The notes: a model not told the origin generated them from the letters alone. DNA of 64,000 bases from Citrifermentans bremense (GCF_014218275.1 NZ_AP023213.1:186001-250000); one strand, 5' to 3'. Positions 1 to 8,930 are shown, counted from the stretch's first letter. Numbers and translations are program-made.

Positions 1-2
1 AC

Positions 3-857
3 CATGTCCTCTATAAGAATCCCAACCTTTCTTTCACCCAGAACGATAAAGAGCGGCTGCTGGACAACAACGTGAACCAACTCTTCATCAAAGCGGCAGA
101 GATGTCCACCTACAACCAGTATGTCGAGGCGAACCTCCCCATACTGCTCAGCGATGACGATATCGAGCCCATCGTGAAACAGAACATGCTGTACCAGGCA
201 TCGATAAACTATGTTCAGGAGATCTTTGACAGTCCCGCCATCGCTATAAAGCAGAACGTCGAACGCTGCAGGAACCTCATCAGCCTGATCCTGAACGACG
301 TGATGAACTCCGACGGCGTCATCAACGCCCTGAGCAGCCTAGTGGATCACAACACCTACACCTACGTGCACTCGGTGCAGGTCGCCGCGTATTCCATCGC
401 CCTGCACGTGAAGATGCTTGAATTGAGCAGGGACGAGCTGATGGATGTCGGCATCGGGTCGCTGTTTCACGACTACGGCAAGGTGTACGTCCCTAAGGAG
501 CTTCTGGACAAACCAGGCAAATTGACCGCGAGCGAGTTCATGGAGGTGAAGAAGCATCCCGTCTATGGCTACAGCACGCTGAAGGACCTGGAGATCTTCA
601 CCCCCGTCGCCCTAGGGATCGTGAAGCATCATCACGAAAAGGAAAACGGCAACGGGTATCCCGACGGCCTCTTCAGCTACGACATCGCGAGAAGTTCAAA
701 GATAACGGCCATAGCCGACGTTTTCAGCGCGCTGACAACCACCCGTTCCTATCGAAACGCCCTCTCCAAGGAGAGCGCCTTGGAGATCATGTACGGAGAG
801 ATGGAAGGGTCGTTCGACATGCAGTACCTGGACACCTTCAGGGAGAGCCTCAACTGA
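3..857 (+). CDS. HD-GYP domain protein, 5'-truncated by the window edge
   Basis: Putative cyclic di-GMP phosphodiesterase. The frame is open from base 3, so the true start lies outside the window; an internal GTG at 72 is not a convincing start. Counting from that GTG, the HD pair is His133-Asp134 in LFHDYGK, and the GYP signature is Gly195-Tyr196-Pro197 in NGNGYPDGL, preceded by a His triplet. Both halves of the HD-GYP metal site and signature are present, so hydrolysis of c-di-GMP is expected from the family. The part upstream of the HD domain is helical and resembles the N-terminal region of other HD-GYP proteins. No receiver or membrane segment is visible in the part seen. A strong terminator follows. 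Confidence 0.9.
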   Translation, partial: HVLYKNPNLSFTQNDKERLLDNNVNQLFIKAAEMSTYNQYVEANLPILLSDDDIEPIVKQNMLYQASINYVQEIFDSPAIAIKQNVERCRNLISLILNDVMNSDGVINALSSLVDHNTYTYVHSVQVAAYSIALHVKMLELSRDELMDVGIGSLFHDYGKVYVPKELLDKPGKLTASEFMEVKKHPVYGYSTLKDLEIFTPVALGIVKHHHEKENGNGYPDGLFSYDIARSSKITAIADVFSALTTTRSYRNALSKESALEIMYGEMEGSFDMQYLDTFRESLN

Positions 858-880
858 TCCAGGATCGGGAGTGCAGCGAC

Positions 881-917
881 AAAAAGCCCCTCCGGCAGCA
901 ACCGGCGGGGCTTTTTT
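881..917 (+). terminator. Intrinsic terminator after the HD-GYP gene
   Basis: AAAAAGCCCC-TCCGG, a short loop, then CCGG-CGGGGCTTTTTT. The stem is GC-rich and the U-tract lies on the plus strand, 24 bases after the stop codon. Confidence 0.9.
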
Positions 918-1011
918 ATTGATTATCGGTGGGAGGTTTCGAGCTGCTCAACAGGCAAAAAAATTGGGGAGCTCAGACCATCAATCCACGAAGCGTGGCA
1001 CGAGAACTAGC

Positions 1012-1063
1012 GTCCCCCCCTTTGCGAAGGGGGGACAGGGGGGACTTGCTTAAAAGGGGGGGG
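1012..1063. repeat. Dispersed C6/G6 palindromic repeat, copy 1
   Basis: A C-run, TTTGCGAAG, a G-run, ACA, a second G-run, ACTTG, then a further G-run. About 35 bases match a second copy at 19784-19821 almost exactly. It sits in the same orientation about 20 bases downstream of the stop of a minus-strand gene (nuoN), so it may double as a transcript end. Similar short repeats are scattered in Geobacter genomes (from memory, not searched). Confidence 0.7.
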
Positions 1064-1064
1064 C

Positions 1065-2459
1065 TTACTGCAGCGCGGCATCCACAAGTTGGATCAGCGG
1101 GGCCGGGAATACCCCCAGCACCAGGATGAAAGCCGCCGCGCAGCATAATGCAGCGGCGTCGGCAGCGGAAGCGGCCCGGGGTGCGGGATCGGAGGAGCGG
1201 TGCATGTAGAGCTGCGCTACCACCTTGAGGTAGAAAAAGGAGGAGACTGCAGCGCTCAGGATACCGATGATGGCGAGCGCCGTTTCCCCCCCCCTGATGG
1301 CCGAGTAGAAGATGAAGAACTTGCCGATAAAGCCTCCGGTGGGTGGCAGGCCGGCCAAGGCCAGCATGGCGAGGGCCAGCACGCCGCCGCGCAAAGGAGC
1401 GCTGAAGCCGAGCCCGGCGTAGTCGGTTATCTGGTCCCTCTCCTGTTCCAGGGAGAGCGAGGCAATGGCCCCGAAAGCGGCCAGGTTCATAGCGGTGTAG
1501 ATGGTGCCGTAAAGGAGTAGCGCGGCGTAGCCGTCCCTGGTGCCGGTGAGAAGCGCGAGGGTGAGATAGCCCATGTGCGCCACGGACGAGTAGGCGAGCA
1601 TCCTCTTGATGTTCTGCTGCCGGAGCGCCGCGAGGTTTCCCACCACCATGGACAGTAGCGACAGCAAGACAAGTGGGATGCGCAGCTCCGGCATCGGGGG
1701 GGAGAAGGCGAGGAGCATGAGCAATAGAGATGCTGCCGCCACCTTGGAGCTGGTGGAAAGAAAGGCCGCGACCGGTGCGGGAGCCCCCTGGTAGACGTCT
1801 GGGGTCCAGAGGTGCGCCGGGACCAGCGATAGCTTGAATGCCATGCCCATGATCACCACGCCCCACCCAGCTGCGACGATGGCGCGGTTGCCGGCATGCG
1901 CAACGGCACCGGATAAGGCCAGCGTGCCGCTGCCGGCGAAGATGAGGGCGAAGCCGAAAGCGGTGAAGGCGGCGGCGACCGCTCCCATGAGGAGGTATTT
2001 CAGCCCCGCCTCGCCTGACTCGGCCCGCTGCAGGTCCATAGTAACGAGGATATAAAAGGCGAAGGAGACCGACTCGATAGCCAGGAAGAGGATCAAGAGG
2101 TTTGAGGCGCACGGGAGCACGCAAAGGGCGAACAAGGCGAACAGGACCGTCGCCGGGTATTCCTCCCCTTTGATGGCGCGGTTCTCGTTGTAGCCGTGGG
2201 AAAGGAGCAGCGTCAGCAGAGCCGCGGCGCAGAATAGCGGGATCAGGAACTGCGCCAGCGGCGTGAAGGTAAGTCCGGCCACAGCGGGCGCGGCAGAGGG
2301 GGCTGTGAAGACGGCCCACAGGCCCGCAGCCGCAGCAGTAACCACAGCGATCGAGGTGGTGGTCCCGCTAAGGAGCAGCGGTCCGCAAAGTAGCACGACC
2401 AGCGCTCCCAGCCCGGTGATGATGATCGGCATCATGGTATGTAAATCCGGAATGATCAT
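1065..2459 (-). CDS. nuoN: NADH-quinone oxidoreductase subunit N
   Basis: Antiporter-like proton-pumping membrane subunit of complex I, last gene of the nuo operon. The 464-residue protein is almost entirely hydrophobic, with about 14 membrane helices. It carries the conserved Lys-bearing segment around [20 protein letters not shown] and the block [16 protein letters not shown] shared by NuoL, M and N. The start is chosen because TTGGAGATTAA precedes the ATG. The gap from nuoM is 50 bases and holds a 9-bp hairpin (2480-2500), so nuoN could be expressed at a different level from nuoM. Downstream is dispersed repeat copy 1. Confidence 0.95.
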   Translation of the reverse strand: MIIPDLHTMMPIIITGLGALVVLLCGPLLLSGTTTSIAVVTAAAAGLWAVFTAPSAAPAVAGLTFTPLAQFLIPLFCAAALLTLLLSHGYNENRAIKGEEYPATVLFALFALCVLPCASNLLILFLAIESVSFAFYILVTMDLQRAESGEAGLKYLLMGAVAAAFTAFGFALIFAGSGTLALSGAVAHAGNRAIVAAGWGVVIMGMAFKLSLVPAHLWTPDVYQGAPAPVAAFLSTSSKVAAASLLLMLLAFSPPMPELRIPLVLLSLLSMVVGNLAALRQQNIKRMLAYSSVAHMGYLTLALLTGTRDGYAALLLYGTIYTAMNLAAFGAIASLSLEQERDQITDYAGLGFSAPLRGGVLALAMLALAGLPPTGGFIGKFFIFYSAIRGGETALAIIGILSAAVSSFFYLKVVAQLYMHRSSDPAPRAASAADAAALCCAAAFILVLGVFPAPLIQLVDAALQ

Positions 2460-2479
2460 TTAATCTCCAAAAGTACTCA

Positions 2480-2500
2480 CCACAGAGGCTACCTCTGTGG
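2480..2500. repeat. CCACAGAGG inverted repeat between nuoM and nuoN
   Basis: CCACAGAGG, 3-base loop, CCTCTGTGG: a perfect 9-bp stem with no U-tract. The sequence is related to the CACAGAGG-type repeat at 5931-5980 in the same operon. Confidence 0.6.
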
Positions 2501-2509
2501 TCAGCGCCT

Positions 2510-3997
2510 TTACCTCGAAACCAATAACGCGATAGGGGCCTTGAAGAGGTCCAGCACCGGGGTTGGGTGAACGCCCAGGTACACGGCGACCAGAGCGAGA
2601 ACGGCGAGGACGCCGGCTTCTCTCATGGTCAGGTCTTTCAACTCAAGCGGCTTTTGCTCTTTGACGAACAGCACCTCCTGCACCAGCCTGACGGTGTAGA
2701 CCAGCGTCAGCACGATACCCAGGAACGCCCCCAGGGCGGCTACGGGCGCAACCTTGAAGGCTCCCACCAGCACCAGGAACTCCCCTACGAAGTTGTTCAA
2801 CCCCGGCAACCCGGCGGAGGCCATGCAGAAGAACAGGAAAAAGAACGACAACGCCGGGACCTTGCCCCATATGCCGCCGTAGGCGGCGAGTTCCCTGTTG
2901 TCGCTCCGCTCGTCCAGCATCCCCACCACTACGAACAGGGCCCCGGTGGTTACGGCATGGTTGACCATCTGCAGCAGCGCCCCGGACAGGGCGAGGGGAC
3001 TCCAGGCCGCTATCCCCAGGGCGATGAATCCCATGTGGCTGAGGCTCGAGTACGCCACCAGCCGCTTCATGTCCTTTTGCGCGAAGGCTATCCAGGCGCC
3101 GAAGCTGATCACGAAAACGGCGGCCAGGTAGAGCACGGGGGTGAAGGCGCGGGCGGCTTCGGGGAAGAGCGGGAAGGCGAAACGGATGAGGCCATAGGCG
3201 CCGGTCTTGGAAAGGAGGCTCGCCAGGAGCAGCGTCCCGGCGATGGGGGCGTCGGCGTAGGCGTCCGGCTGCCAGCTGTGCAGCGGGAAAAGCGGGATCT
3301 TCACGGCGAACGCCACCAGGAACCCGGCGAAAAGCCAGAGGGCAAGACCGTAGGGAACGCTGGTCTGCACCAGCGCTGGGAGGGCGAAGGTATAGCTGCC
3401 GGTCTGTGTTCCGTGCATCAGGTAGAGCGTGACGATGGAAACCAGCATGAGCAGCGAGCCCACGAAGGTATAGAGGAAGAACTTGATGGCGGAATAGACC
3501 GGACGCCCGTTCCCCCAGATACCGGACAGGAATACGATCGGGATCAGCATCGCCTCGAAGAAAAGGTAGAAAAGAAACAGGTCTAGGCTTAGGAACACGC
3601 CTTGGATCGTGCACTCCAAGGCGAGCAGCAAGGCGTAGTAAAGAGGCGTACGCTCCTTGATCTGTCTCCAGGAGATGAGGACTGCGACGACAGTGATGAA
3701 CGAGGTCAGAAGCACCATGATCTGGCTGATGCCATCCATGCCGAGCGTGTAACGGATGCCGAAACGCTCGATCCAGGGTAGATCCTCGAACAGGAAGAAC
3801 CCGGCGGGGGCGCCAGGGTAGGCCGCGGGGAGCCTGGAGCTGAAAAACGGTAAAGCGGCGAGGACGAGTTCCGCCAGGGCAGCTGCCAGGGCGAAGCCAC
3901 GCGCCAGCGCCTGCGAAGGGCGCAACGCCACAAGGAGCAGCGAAGCTGCAAGCGGCAGGAAAATCAGCACGGAAAGTATCGGGAAATCAGGTGTCAT
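2510..3997 (-). CDS. nuoM: NADH-quinone oxidoreductase subunit M
   Basis: Antiporter-like proton channel subunit of complex I. The 495 residues are a usual length for NuoM, with about 14 predicted membrane helices. The family block KDMKRLVAYSSLSHMGF is clear, as are PLFPLHSWQPDAYADAP and the conserved Glu in the FEAMLIP segment. It starts 13 bases after the nuoL stop, so translation is probably coupled, and precedes nuoN by 50 bases. A GGGA motif lies 7-8 bases before the ATG. Nothing is missing relative to the family. Confidence 0.96.
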   Translation of the reverse strand: MTPDFPILSVLIFLPLAASLLLVALRPSQALARGFALAAALAELVLAALPFFSSRLPAAYPGAPAGFFLFEDLPWIERFGIRYTLGMDGISQIMVLLTSFITVVAVLISWRQIKERTPLYYALLLALECTIQGVFLSLDLFLFYLFFEAMLIPIVFLSGIWGNGRPVYSAIKFFLYTFVGSLLMLVSIVTLYLMHGTQTGSYTFALPALVQTSVPYGLALWLFAGFLVAFAVKIPLFPLHSWQPDAYADAPIAGTLLLASLLSKTGAYGLIRFAFPLFPEAARAFTPVLYLAAVFVISFGAWIAFAQKDMKRLVAYSSLSHMGFIALGIAAWSPLALSGALLQMVNHAVTTGALFVVVGMLDERSDNRELAAYGGIWGKVPALSFFFLFFCMASAGLPGLNNFVGEFLVLVGAFKVAPVAALGAFLGIVLTLVYTVRLVQEVLFVKEQKPLELKDLTMREAGVLAVLALVAVYLGVHPTPVLDLFKAPIALLVSR

Positions 3998-4010
3998 CGC
4001 AGGTCCCGTG

Positions 4011-5882
4011 TCAGATGAAAAGCCAGGCGAGGTAGCCGATCATGAGGGCCACCCCGGCAGCGAAACTAAGCAGGTAGATGGAGACGCGGCCGGTGCTCCA
4101 GCGCCCGAGCCAAGTGCCGGTCCAGCCAACGCCGCCGGCCAGGCGGTTAAGCGAGCCGTCTATCATCCCTTCGTCCACCTTTTGCCAGAGGACACTGGAC
4201 AGCGCCTGGTAAGGGCGGACCAGGATCATGTCGTACAAGGCGTCGAAATACCACCCCTTCAGAAGGAATACGAACAGCGGGGACTGGTCGTCCGCCTCCT
4301 CTATCCGTCGCTCTCTGCCGCGGCCATACCGGAAATGCGCGGCCACGAGACCCGCAAGGGCCAGCGCGCCGGCTATCGCCTGCAGTGCAACTTCTTCCCC
4401 GCCCGGGCCCTCTATCGTTTTTCCGCCCGGGACCGCGGCGAACAGGCGACCCAGGAACCCTTCCCCGAGGTAAGCGGGAAGGTCGAGAAGACCTCCGGAG
4501 AGGGCCAGGAGCGCCAGCGGGATCAGGACGGCCTGCATGGTCTTCAGCCCACCGGTCTCATGAGCTTCCTGGCTGGAACCTCCGAAGACGAGGTAGACCA
4601 TGCGGAAGGTGTAGTAGGCGGTGACGAGAGCGGTGATGAGCGCAAGGAAGTACAGGGATTGGTACAAAATTCCGCCCTTGCTCCAGACGGCAAGGAGGAT
4701 GCTGTCCTTGCTGAAAAAACCGCCGGTAAGCGGAATCCCGGCCAGGCAGGCGGCTCCGGCGAGGAAGCTCCAGAAGGTGACCGGCAGGGTGCGCCTGAGC
4801 CCGCCCATCTTGAAGATGTCCTGCTCGTGGTGCATGGCGGCTATGACGCACCCCGCGCCGAGGAAGAGGAGCGCCTTGAAGAAGGCGTGAACCAGCAAGT
4901 GGAAGGTTGCGGCGGTGACGGCTCCCGCGCCGACTCCGAGCATCATGTAGCCGATCTGGCTGATGGTCGAGAAGGCGAGCACGCGCTTCAGGTCACGCTG
5001 CGCCAAGGCGCAGGTGGCGCCGTAAAAGGCGGTCACCGCGCCGGTGACGGCGATGGCGGCCATGGCCGTCGGGGACGAGCCGACTAGGGGGAGCATGCGC
5101 GCCAGCAGGTAGACGCCGGCGGTTACCATTGTGGCCGCGTGGATCATGGCGGAGACCGGCGTCGGGCCGGCCATGGCGTCCGGAAGCCAGACCATGAGCG
5201 GCACCTGGGCCGATTTCCCCATGGCCGCAATGAGGAAGAGGATGCCGATGGCGGTGATGATGGAGCCTGGCATGAGGAAGCCCATGCCGTTTAGCTGGGT
5301 GACCGAAAGGGTGCCGAAGAGCTGGAACAGCCAGGCCAATGCTACCATGAGCGCTGTGTCGCCGATGCGGGTGGTGATGAAAGCCTTCCTCCCTGCGTCG
5401 GCGTTGTCCTTCTCCCGGTACCAGAAGCCGATCAGGAGGTACGAGCAGAACCCGACCCCCTCCCAGCCGAGGTAGAGGAGCGGCAGGCTTTCAGCCAGGA
5501 CGAGGGTGAGCATGGCGAAGACGAAGAGGTTCAAGAGCGCGAAGTAGCGTGCGTAGTCCTCGTCGCCTCTCATGTAAAACACCGAGTAGATGTGGATCAG
5601 GCCGCAGACGAAGCCGACCATCAGGCAAAGCGAGAGCGAAAGCGGATCGAGGTAGAGCGAGACCGGGATCTGGAGTTCCGCGGAGGCGAACCATTCCGTG
5701 AGCGTCACCGTTTGCGGCCCGCCATAGGCCGCGGCCGAAAGCACCGCACAGGCGAAGCTCCCCCATACCGTCGCGCAGGCGAGCGCCTCCACCAGCACGC
5801 GCGGCAGTTTGCGCCCGGCCAGGGCGCAGAAGACCCCGCCGAGAAGCGGTAACAAAAGCATGAGGGATAGATAGGTTTGCAT
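4011..5882 (-). CDS. nuoL: NADH-quinone oxidoreductase subunit L
   Basis: Largest antiporter-like subunit of complex I, with a C-terminal lateral-helix arm expected from the family. The 623 residues are normal for NuoL. Blocks visible include LGWEGVGFCSYLLIGFWY, VPLMVWLPDAMAGPTPVSA and RDLKRVLAFSTISQIGYM. An in-frame TTG lies one codon upstream (5885), but the ATG at 5882 is preferred because AAGGA lies 6 bases before it. The gap to nuoK upstream is 105 bases and contains degenerate CACAGAGG repeats. nuoM follows after 13 bases. Confidence 0.96.
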   Translation of the reverse strand: MQTYLSLMLLLPLLGGVFCALAGRKLPRVLVEALACATVWGSFACAVLSAAAYGGPQTVTLTEWFASAELQIPVSLYLDPLSLSLCLMVGFVCGLIHIYSVFYMRGDEDYARYFALLNLFVFAMLTLVLAESLPLLYLGWEGVGFCSYLLIGFWYREKDNADAGRKAFITTRIGDTALMVALAWLFQLFGTLSVTQLNGMGFLMPGSIITAIGILFLIAAMGKSAQVPLMVWLPDAMAGPTPVSAMIHAATMVTAGVYLLARMLPLVGSSPTAMAAIAVTGAVTAFYGATCALAQRDLKRVLAFSTISQIGYMMLGVGAGAVTAATFHLLVHAFFKALLFLGAGCVIAAMHHEQDIFKMGGLRRTLPVTFWSFLAGAACLAGIPLTGGFFSKDSILLAVWSKGGILYQSLYFLALITALVTAYYTFRMVYLVFGGSSQEAHETGGLKTMQAVLIPLALLALSGGLLDLPAYLGEGFLGRLFAAVPGGKTIEGPGGEEVALQAIAGALALAGLVAAHFRYGRGRERRIEEADDQSPLFVFLLKGWYFDALYDMILVRPYQALSSVLWQKVDEGMIDGSLNRLAGGVGWTGTWLGRWSTGRVSIYLLSFAAGVALMIGYLAWLFI

Positions 5883-5930
5883 CAATATTCCTTGTCCGGT
5901 TGCGAGAAAAGCCTTTGCTTTCCCCCAAAA

Positions 5931-5980
5931 AACCTCAGTGACCTCTGTGAACCTCGGAGACCTCTGTGTTCCGCCTTTGG
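5931..5980. repeat. Degenerate CACAGAGG-type repeat between nuoK and nuoL
   Basis: On the minus strand the spacer reads as serial copies of a 15-20 base motif built around CACAGAGG (ACACAGAGG, TTCACAGAGG, CACTGAGG). It accounts for most of the 105-base nuoK-nuoL gap. It resembles a dispersed intergenic repeat rather than regulatory DNA. Confidence 0.55.
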
Positions 5981-5987
5981 GTTTTCC

Positions 5988-6296
5988 CTACCCTTTCATC
6001 GAGCTGAAGTCGTCGGTGTCGACCGACTGCTTGCGCCGGTGCAGGTAGGCGACCATGGCGAGCGCGAGCGACACCTCCGCCGAGGTGAGCGCCATGATCA
6101 TCAGCGAGAAGACCTGCCCCTCCGCGACCCCCCAATGGGCGGAGCCACCGACGAAGGTGAGCATCACCGCGTTCAGCATGATCTCGATGCCGATCAGCAT
6201 CATGATCACGTTGGCGCGCCAGGCGACGACGCAGGCAAGCCCCATGGCGAAAAGGATCGAGGCGAGTATCAGCACTTCGTACAAAGGTATGCTCAT
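5988..6296 (-). CDS. nuoK: NADH-quinone oxidoreductase subunit K
   Basis: Small membrane subunit of complex I with three membrane helices. The 102 residues match the family length. The conserved Glu in helix 2 (MLIGIEIMLNAVML) and the second Glu in helix 3 (ALTSAEVSLALA) are present; these two acidic residues are essential for proton pumping in characterised enzymes. The ATG overlaps the nuoJ stop (ATGA), implying coupled translation. A longer frame extends upstream, but its N-terminus would only be out-of-frame nuoJ sequence. Confidence 0.97.
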   Translation of the reverse strand: MSIPLYEVLILASILFAMGLACVVAWRANVIMMLIGIEIMLNAVMLTFVGGSAHWGVAEGQVFSLMIMALTSAEVSLALAMVAYLHRRKQSVDTDDFSSMKG

Positions 6297-6775
6297 CTGC
6301 GCCTCCCGAGGTAAAGTGCGCCGACCAGGGCGAAGAGAAGCTGCATGGAAACGAGCTCGATGGCGACGCCGTAGCGGGTGAAGAGGACCTTGGAGAACTG
6401 GCGCACCGTGTGCGATCCTCCCCCCGGTACCGGTGGCGCTTCCCCGGCTAAGAGGACCGTCAGCGACGCGACCACGACGAGGACCAGGAGCAGCGCCGGC
6501 CACCAATCGGAAAGCGTCGGCTTGGGGAGCTTCTCGGGGGAGGCCAGCTCCACCATCATGATGACGAAGAGGAAAAGCACCATGATGGCGCCCGCATAGA
6601 TGATGACCTCGAGGGCGGCGACGAAGGGCGCGCCCAGGAGGTAGAAGATGAGCGCCAGGGCGAAGAACGAAGTCACCAGGTAGACGATGGCGCGTACCGC
6701 CTGCCTTGCCGTGATGGCACAGAGCGTCCCTATCACGGTGACCGCTGCAAGTATGTAGAAGATGATCCGTTCCAT
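6293..6775 (-). CDS. nuoJ: NADH-quinone oxidoreductase subunit J
   Basis: Membrane subunit of complex I with five predicted helices in 160 residues. The conserved third-helix segment (ALEVIIYAGAIMVLFLFVIM) that carries the pi-bulge in NuoJ is clear. The start MERIIFYIL fits the family and lies 19 bases after the nuoI stop; the longer open frame upstream overlaps nuoI and is rejected. The stop overlaps the nuoK start by 4 bases. Confidence 0.96.
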   Translation of the reverse strand: MERIIFYILAAVTVIGTLCAITARQAVRAIVYLVTSFFALALIFYLLGAPFVAALEVIIYAGAIMVLFLFVIMMVELASPEKLPKPTLSDWWPALLLVLVVVASLTVLLAGEAPPVPGGGSHTVRQFSKVLFTRYGVAIELVSMQLLFALVGALYLGRRR

Positions 6776-6794
6776 TTCGCTCCGGTGGTATTTG

Positions 6795-7325
6795 TTACGG
6801 CAAGAGGCTGCGCGGGTCGGTCGGTTCCTGCTCGCCGGGGGCGCTCCCCCGCGGCTGCACCACGCCGATTCCCGCATGCCTGTAGTAGTTGTATTCAGGG
6901 TCCTTCCCGGTGCTGTCTATCAGAAGGTCCTCCTTTTCGTACACCATGTCCATCACATCCCGCTTGCAGCGGAACATCTCCGGCGACATCTGGATGGCTA
7001 GCGTCGGGCACGCCTCGGCGCACAGGCCGCACAGGATGCAGCGGGAGAAGTTGATACGGAACCAGGCGGCGTAGCGGCGGCCGTTCTCCCCTTCGGCGGC
7101 GGCCATGGAGATGCAGTCCACGGGGCAGGCTCCGGAACAGAGGTAGCAGGCGACGCAGCGTTCGGCGCCGTCGGGGTCCCGGGTGAGCACGATGCTGCCG
7201 CGAAAGCGCGGGGGCATCGGCCTTTGCTCCTCGGGGAACTGCACGGTTACCGGCTTCCGCCAGATGTGGCTGAAGGTGATGGAAAGGCCGGTCAGGATCT
7301 CTTTTATGTCGGTCAGAATGGGCAT
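6795..7325 (-). CDS. nuoI: NADH-quinone oxidoreductase subunit I
   Basis: Peripheral-arm subunit carrying two [4Fe-4S] clusters (N6a and N6b) that pass electrons to the NuoB cluster. The 176-residue protein shows two ferredoxin motifs: Cys57, 60, 63, 67 ([12 protein letters not shown]) and Cys96, 99, 102, 106 ([12 protein letters not shown]). The start [11 protein letters not shown] is chosen because AGGAAAAG precedes it and the 56 residues upstream in frame are low-complexity and unlike NuoI. It follows the ankyrin gene by 116 bases, a gap containing a 12-bp hairpin, so this operon is interrupted between nuoH and nuoI. Confidence 0.96.
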   Translation of the reverse strand: MPILTDIKEILTGLSITFSHIWRKPVTVQFPEEQRPMPPRFRGSIVLTRDPDGAERCVACYLCSGACPVDCISMAAAEGENGRRYAAWFRINFSRCILCGLCAEACPTLAIQMSPEMFRCKRDVMDMVYEKEDLLIDSTGKDPEYNYYRHAGIGVVQPRGSAPGEQEPTDPRSLLP

Positions 7326-7404
7326 CTTTTCCTGTTCGCGGCACTGCCGCTCGGGAAGATCGATTTCACCACCCGGAGCGCTTGGCGCCTGCGGGGGCGG
7401 AGGC

Positions 7405-7432
7405 CCGGCAGACAGCGCGGGCTGTCTGCCGG
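7405..7432 (-). other. Perfect 12-bp hairpin between the ankyrin gene and nuoI
   Basis: CCGGCAGACAGC, loop GCGG, GCTGTCTGCCGG. It starts about 10 bases after the ankyrin stop. No U-tract follows on the minus strand, so it is more likely an RNA stability or processing element than a terminator. Confidence 0.7.
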
Positions 7433-7441
7433 AGAGGGCGA

Positions 7442-7891
7442 TTAATTGGGCCGTAAAGATTTCAAAAGTACGTCCAGGGTCTGCTTGTGGCAATTGTTCT
7501 CAGCATAGGCGAGCGCCGTGCTCCCGCTGTAGGACATGGCCATCGGGTCCGCACCGCTGGCAACCAGAAGCTGCGAGGTTGCAGTGCAGCCGTAGTTCGC
7601 TGCCAGCATCAGCGGGGTGTGGCCGTCCCGGTCCCGCGCGTCGACTTCCGCGCCGTTACTCAACAACAGCCGGACTACATCGGCGCTGCCGTGAGCCGCG
7701 GCGAAATGAAGCGCGGTCTTTCCTTTGTCGCTTCTCGTGGACAGGTTCGCTCCTCTTTCCAGCAGGTCGTTGACTTCCGTGACGTTACCGGCTTTCGCGG
7801 CGTCCATAAGCGCGGTGTGGCCGTTTTTGTCCACGGCGTCGACCTGCGCCCTGAACCCTGCCCCCAACTCGACTTCCACGGTTGTTGTCAT
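7442..7891 (-). CDS. Ankyrin-repeat protein embedded in the nuo operon
   Basis: A 149-residue protein with four ankyrin repeats of about 33 residues: from Asn23 ([14 protein letters not shown]), Lys56 ([14 protein letters not shown]), Asp89 ([14 protein letters not shown]) and Ser122 ([12 protein letters not shown]). There is no signal peptide or membrane helix, so it is probably cytoplasmic. Such repeats bind proteins; the partner is unknown. AAAGGAGG lies 7 bases before the ATG, arguing for a real, well-translated gene. It starts 46 bases after the nuoH stop and lies in the operon direction between nuoH and nuoI. Possible roles, by inference only, are an assembly or stability factor for complex I, or an unrelated gene captured by the operon. 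Confidence 0.92.
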   Translation of the reverse strand: MTTTVEVELGAGFRAQVDAVDKNGHTALMDAAKAGNVTEVNDLLERGANLSTRSDKGKTALHFAAAHGSADVVRLLLSNGAEVDARDRDGHTPLMLAANYGCTATSQLLVASGADPMAMSYSGSTALAYAENNCHKQTLDVLLKSLRPN

Positions 7892-7937
7892 CGCAGTTCC
7901 TCCTTTGGTGAGAATACATTGCCCAGTACAACGCCTC

Positions 7938-8930
7938 TTATCGTAAAGCCAGCCACCATCCGGTGGCCAGAATGTTGAGAAGAGCTAGCGGTGTCAGGAA
8001 CTTCCAGCCCAGGTGCATGAGCTGGTCGTAGCGAAGACGAGGGAGGGTTCCCCTGACCCAGATGAAGACGAAAGCGAAGAGCGCGACCTTGATGAAGAAC
8101 CACAGGATCGGCGGCAGCAGCGGCCCGCGCCATCCCCCCAGGAAGAAGAGGGAGGCCAGAGCGCTGAGCGAGATGATGTTGATGTACTCGCCGACGAAGA
8201 AAAGGCCGAAACGCATCCCCGAATACTCGGTGTGGAACCCGGCTACCAGCTCTCCCTCTGCCTCGGGGAGGTCGAACGGGATCCTGCGGCACTCGGCCAG
8301 GATGCTGACCAGGAAGATGGCGAAGGCCAGAGGCTGGTACACGATGAAAGGCATCTGCGCCTGCGCGTCGACTATTTCCGAGAGCCTGAGCGACTTGGCG
8401 AGCATCACCACGGGGACCAGCGAAAGCCCCATGGAGAGCTCGTAGGAAATCAGCTGGGAGAGCCCGCGGATGCTCCCCAGGAGCGCGTATTTGGAGTTCG
8501 ACGCCCACCCCCCGAGCGCGACGCCGTAGACGGCGATGGAGGAGAGGGCGAGAAACACCAGCACCCCTACGTCCAGGTCGGCGATCTGCAGGTGAACCTG
8601 GCGGCCGAAAAGGACTTCCGGCGCCCCCACCGGGATGATGGCGAAGGTCAGGATGGCCGGAATCGCCGCCATCGCCGGGGCCACCGAGAAGAGAAAGCGA
8701 TCGGCGGCCTTGGGAATCATGTCCTCCTTGGTGAGCATCTTGATGACGTCGGCCAGCGGCTGGAGCAGCCCGAAGGGGCCGACCCGGTTTGGGCCGATGC
8801 GGTCCTGGATCCAGCCGAGGATGCGCCGCTCCGCCAGCACCATGTAGGCGGCGAGCGTGAGGATGACGGCGAAGAGCACGACGATCTTCCCCAGCATCAG
8901 CACTATGTCCAAGGCGTCCCAGGTCATCAT
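7938..8930 (-). CDS. nuoH: NADH-quinone oxidoreductase subunit H
   Basis: Membrane subunit forming much of the quinone-binding chamber. The 330 residues give about 8 helices. Conserved blocks are LAERRILGWIQDRIGPNRVGP near the N-terminus and the acidic loop RRIPFDLPEAEGELVAGFHTEY (split here across the quinone-site loop and helix). Two adjacent ATGs are present; the first overlaps the nuoG stop (ATGA), so translation is coupled. The ankyrin gene follows after 46 bases, before nuoI. Confidence 0.96.
   Translation of the reverse strand: MMTWDALDIVLMLGKIVVLFAVILTLAAYMVLAERRILGWIQDRIGPNRVGPFGLLQPLADVIKMLTKEDMIPKAADRFLFSVAPAMAAIPAILTFAIIPVGAPEVLFGRQVHLQIADLDVGVLVFLALSSIAVYGVALGGWASNSKYALLGSIRGLSQLISYELSMGLSLVPVVMLAKSLRLSEIVDAQAQMPFIVYQPLAFAIFLVSILAECRRIPFDLPEAEGELVAGFHTEYSGMRFGLFFVGEYINIISLSALASLFFLGGWRGPLLPPILWFFIKVALFAFVFIWVRGTLPRLRYDQLMHLGWKFLTPLALLNILATGWWLALR

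Noticed and set aside
1012-1063. CRISPR repeat
   Set aside because: Only two isolated copies 19 kb apart, no spacer array and no cas genes.
6878-7493. Longer nuoI start at 7493
   Set aside because: The extra 56 residues are Pro/Ala-rich and overlap the 3' end of the ankyrin gene and the hairpin; the internal ATG has the ribosome site.
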